DNA of 64,000 nucleotides, from assembly GCA_029202385.1 (NCBI GenBank), contig CP119314.1:1118501-1182500 (forward strand). Reading direction: 5' to 3'. Both the position numbers and the translations under genes were made by a program. Shown here piece by piece: positions 62,429 to 64,000 of the stretch. This DNA is from Candidatus Sphingomonas phytovorans (GTDB lineage Bacteria > Pseudomonadota > Alphaproteobacteria > Sphingomonadales > Sphingomonadaceae). The notes beneath the pieces were generated by a model that was given only the letters and a program-made list of their open reading frames with translations, was not told the origin of the DNA and ran no database searches. Numbering within the stretch: the stretch's first letter is position 1; each line of letters opens with the position of its first letter.

Positions 62429-64000
62429 ATGCTAGCGGGGATATCATGCGACGGCAGCATCGCTGGCCGTATGGCAGCCCGGCATAGGATAGGTCGTCGG
62501 GCGGTCGCCGGTGTCGGGCTGCTGGCAGGCGCGTCGGCGGGGATTCCGGTTCTGGCTCAGACCGCGAGCCAGATCACGCCCCCGACCTATGCTCCCCCCG
62601 TCGAAGGACGATCCGCGTCGCCACTGATGCTGCCGGCGGACACACTCATGGCGCCGCCCGTCGGGGCCGAGAAGCTGTTCGTGACACCGGCGGGCGTCGA
62701 GACGGAGGGCGGGATGCTATCATCCGCCGCCCTTACTGCGCTGCGCGAAACACTAGTCGGCAAGCGGATCAGTGTCGCTGCCATCTTTGCGGCAGCGGGC
62801 GTGGCGGAGGCCGCGGAGGCACGGCGGGGGCGTGTCCTGCTGCGGATCGTGGTGCCGCGGCAGGATATCGCCGACGGCGCGACAATACGCTTCGCGGTGG
62901 TCGAAGGATTTATCGAAAGGGTCGACCTGTCGGGCGTGCCCGCGAGGGTACGGGGGCGGATCGGCGCGGTGCTGGCGGACCTGACCGGGCGGCCCGACGT
63001 GACGCTTGGGCAAATCGAGCGCCGGTTGACACTGGCTGCCGAGGTTCCTGGTGTCGTGGTGCGCTCAACGCTTGCGGCCGGCGTGCGGCCGGGCGGTACC
63101 GTGCTGAGAGTCGACGCCACCTGGCGGTCGGTTAGCGGTTTCTTCACCGTCGACAACTCGCTCGGCACGACGCTGGGGCGCGAGGCATTTGGGGTCGGCA
63201 TCGATCTCAATTCAGTGTTCGGGGCGGGCGAGGCTATCTATTTGCGGGCCTCCGGCCTTCCGACGCTGGGTCGCGAGACGAGCTTTCTCGATTCCACCCC
63301 TCGTAACCGTGCGCTCGCGGTGGGTGCGATCATACCGGTCGGCCGCGACGGCCTCGCGATCACGGTAGAAGGCACCGATGCGCGCACCGCACCACGGCAC
63401 GACGTGTCGCTTCCCGGGTTCGCCAGCCGTTTCCGCCGCCTGTCGCTGGCGGTGCGCTATCCTGTCGTGCATCGACGGGCGCTGACGGTCGGTGTCGAGG
63501 CTCGCCTCGATGCCGAAGACGAACGTGTCGGGATCGTTACGCCCGCGATCCTGCCGCTGTCGCTCGACCGGCTGCGCGTCGCCCGGGCCAATCTGGATGT
63601 GAGCGCGTATCTGCCCGGCGGCGGCAGTGCGAGTGGCCGGGTCGAGGCGTCCTTCGGAATCAACGGACTCGGTGCCCGGTCCGCGGCTGACGCAAGTGGC
63701 GTGCTGCCGCTGTCGCGTGCGGGCAGCGATGCCGATTTCACCAAGTTGCTGCTGTCGGCGAGCGTCGATCAGCCGGTCGCCACTCATCTGGTGCTGGCGT
63801 TGCGCGCGCGTGGGCAGACAAGTTTCGGCCGGCCGCTTGGCAATGCAGAACAGATCGGCGTGGCGTCGCTCGACGCCATCTCACCGCTATCGTCAGGCAC
63901 GCTTCAGGGCGATGCCGGCTATGTTGCTCGCGGCGAAGCGCGGAGCCCCTTTGTGTTCGGGCGAAAAGGCCTGCTCGCCAGCGTCGCGCCCTATGCGTTC
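62429..64000 (+). CDS. two-partner-secretion outer-membrane transporter (TpsB/FhaC-like), 3' end outside window
   Basis: The frame is open from 62429 to the window end, 524 codons without a stop. Start ATG 62429 has GGGGGAG seven bases upstream. A later ATG at 62471 is possible. Signal peptide ends V-L-A-Q near residue 44. A Pro-rich segment follows, then a POTRA domain (V-L-L-R-I-V-V-P-R-Q-D-I-A-D-G-A ... V-V-E-G-F-I-E-R-V-D-L-S-G-V) at about 135-185. The rest is barrel (from about 215) with F-T-V-D-N-S-L-G-T-T-L-G-R. ShlB/FhaC/HecB family: exports a large TpsA exoprotein. The partner is likely just beyond the window. Confidence 0.85.
   Translation, partial: MLAGISCDGSIAGRMAARHRIGRRAVAGVGLLAGASAGIPVLAQTASQITPPTYAPPVEGRSASPLMLPADTLMAPPVGAEKLFVTPAGVETEGGMLSSAALTALRETLVGKRISVAAIFAAAGVAEAAEARRGRVLLRIVVPRQDIADGATIRFAVVEGFIERVDLSGVPARVRGRIGAVLADLTGRPDVTLGQIERRLTLAAEVPGVVVRSTLAAGVRPGGTVLRVDATWRSVSGFFTVDNSLGTTLGREAFGVGIDLNSVFGAGEAIYLRASGLPTLGRETSFLDSTPRNRALAVGAIIPVGRDGLAITVEGTDARTAPRHDVSLPGFASRFRRLSLAVRYPVVHRRALTVGVEARLDAEDERVGIVTPAILPLSLDRLRVARANLDVSAYLPGGGSASGRVEASFGINGLGARSAADASGVLPLSRAGSDADFTKLLLSASVDQPVATHLVLALRARGQTSFGRPLGNAEQIGVASLDAISPLSSGTLQGDAGYVARGEARSPFVFGRKGLLASVAPYAF

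Overview
The window is GC-rich, tightly packed alphaproteobacterial chromosome and reads like a sphingomonad (order Sphingomonadales). Support for this includes a pyruvate dehydrogenase E1-beta subunit carrying its own lipoyl domain, a FecI/FecR/TonB-receptor iron-signalling locus, folate-dependent TrmFO, a Sec-exported Rhs protein, TadG/TadE modules and several families of short intergenic palindromic repeats. The assignment is an inference from gene content, not from a marker search.

Layout. 1-8.9 kb: metabolic genes (acyl-CoA dehydrogenase, SleB-type wall hydrolase, cysK with an MFS exporter, pdhA-pdhB). 9.1-12.2 kb: a NitT/TauT-type ABC permease and ATPase without a binding protein. 12.2-18.9 kb: two tandem three-gene cassettes, each TadG(vWA)-TadE-TadE and each stitched together by short overlaps. 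18.9-29.0 kb: small housekeeping and membrane genes (phytoene-synthase-like, EF-hand, trmFO, XRE and GbsR/MarR regulators, lysoplasmalogenase, DUF488, VOC, dicarboxylate symporter, DUF952) separated by REP-like repeats. 29.2-36.8 kb: gyrA, SDR, yaaA, two TPR paralogues and an Lrp regulator. 37-40.4 kb: a kinase-like protein with a degenerate ATPase domain, then a polysaccharide deacetylase. 40.4-47.9 kb: a CAT-anticodon tRNA, the FecI-FecR-TonB receptor system, outer-membrane and small envelope proteins, an SDR and tRNA-Pro.

48-64 kb is accessory. A lone VirB2-like pilin sits beside tRNA-Pro. It is followed by a Sec-secreted Rhs/YD-repeat protein with a serial array of alternative C-terminal tips, each followed by a small multi-pass membrane protein. 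A near-identical repeat 1035 bp apart (345 codons) would allow in-frame tip replacement. This array abuts a six-gene overlapping operon on the minus strand: NarL-type response regulator, 7TM histidine kinase, HprK-like kinase, sulfotransferase, PqqD-like peptide-binding protein and an asparagine-synthetase-like cyclase. The last four resemble lasso-peptide/RiPP tailoring machinery, but no leader peptidase (B2) or precursor gene is visible. The window ends inside a two-partner-secretion outer-membrane transporter (TpsB).

The strongest candidates for undescribed biology are the B2-less, two-component-controlled RiPP-like operon, the switchable Rhs tip array with membrane immunity proteins, the duplicated TadG-TadE-TadE cassettes with calcium-loop-like inserts, and a GbsR/MarR regulator with a matched pair of operators.
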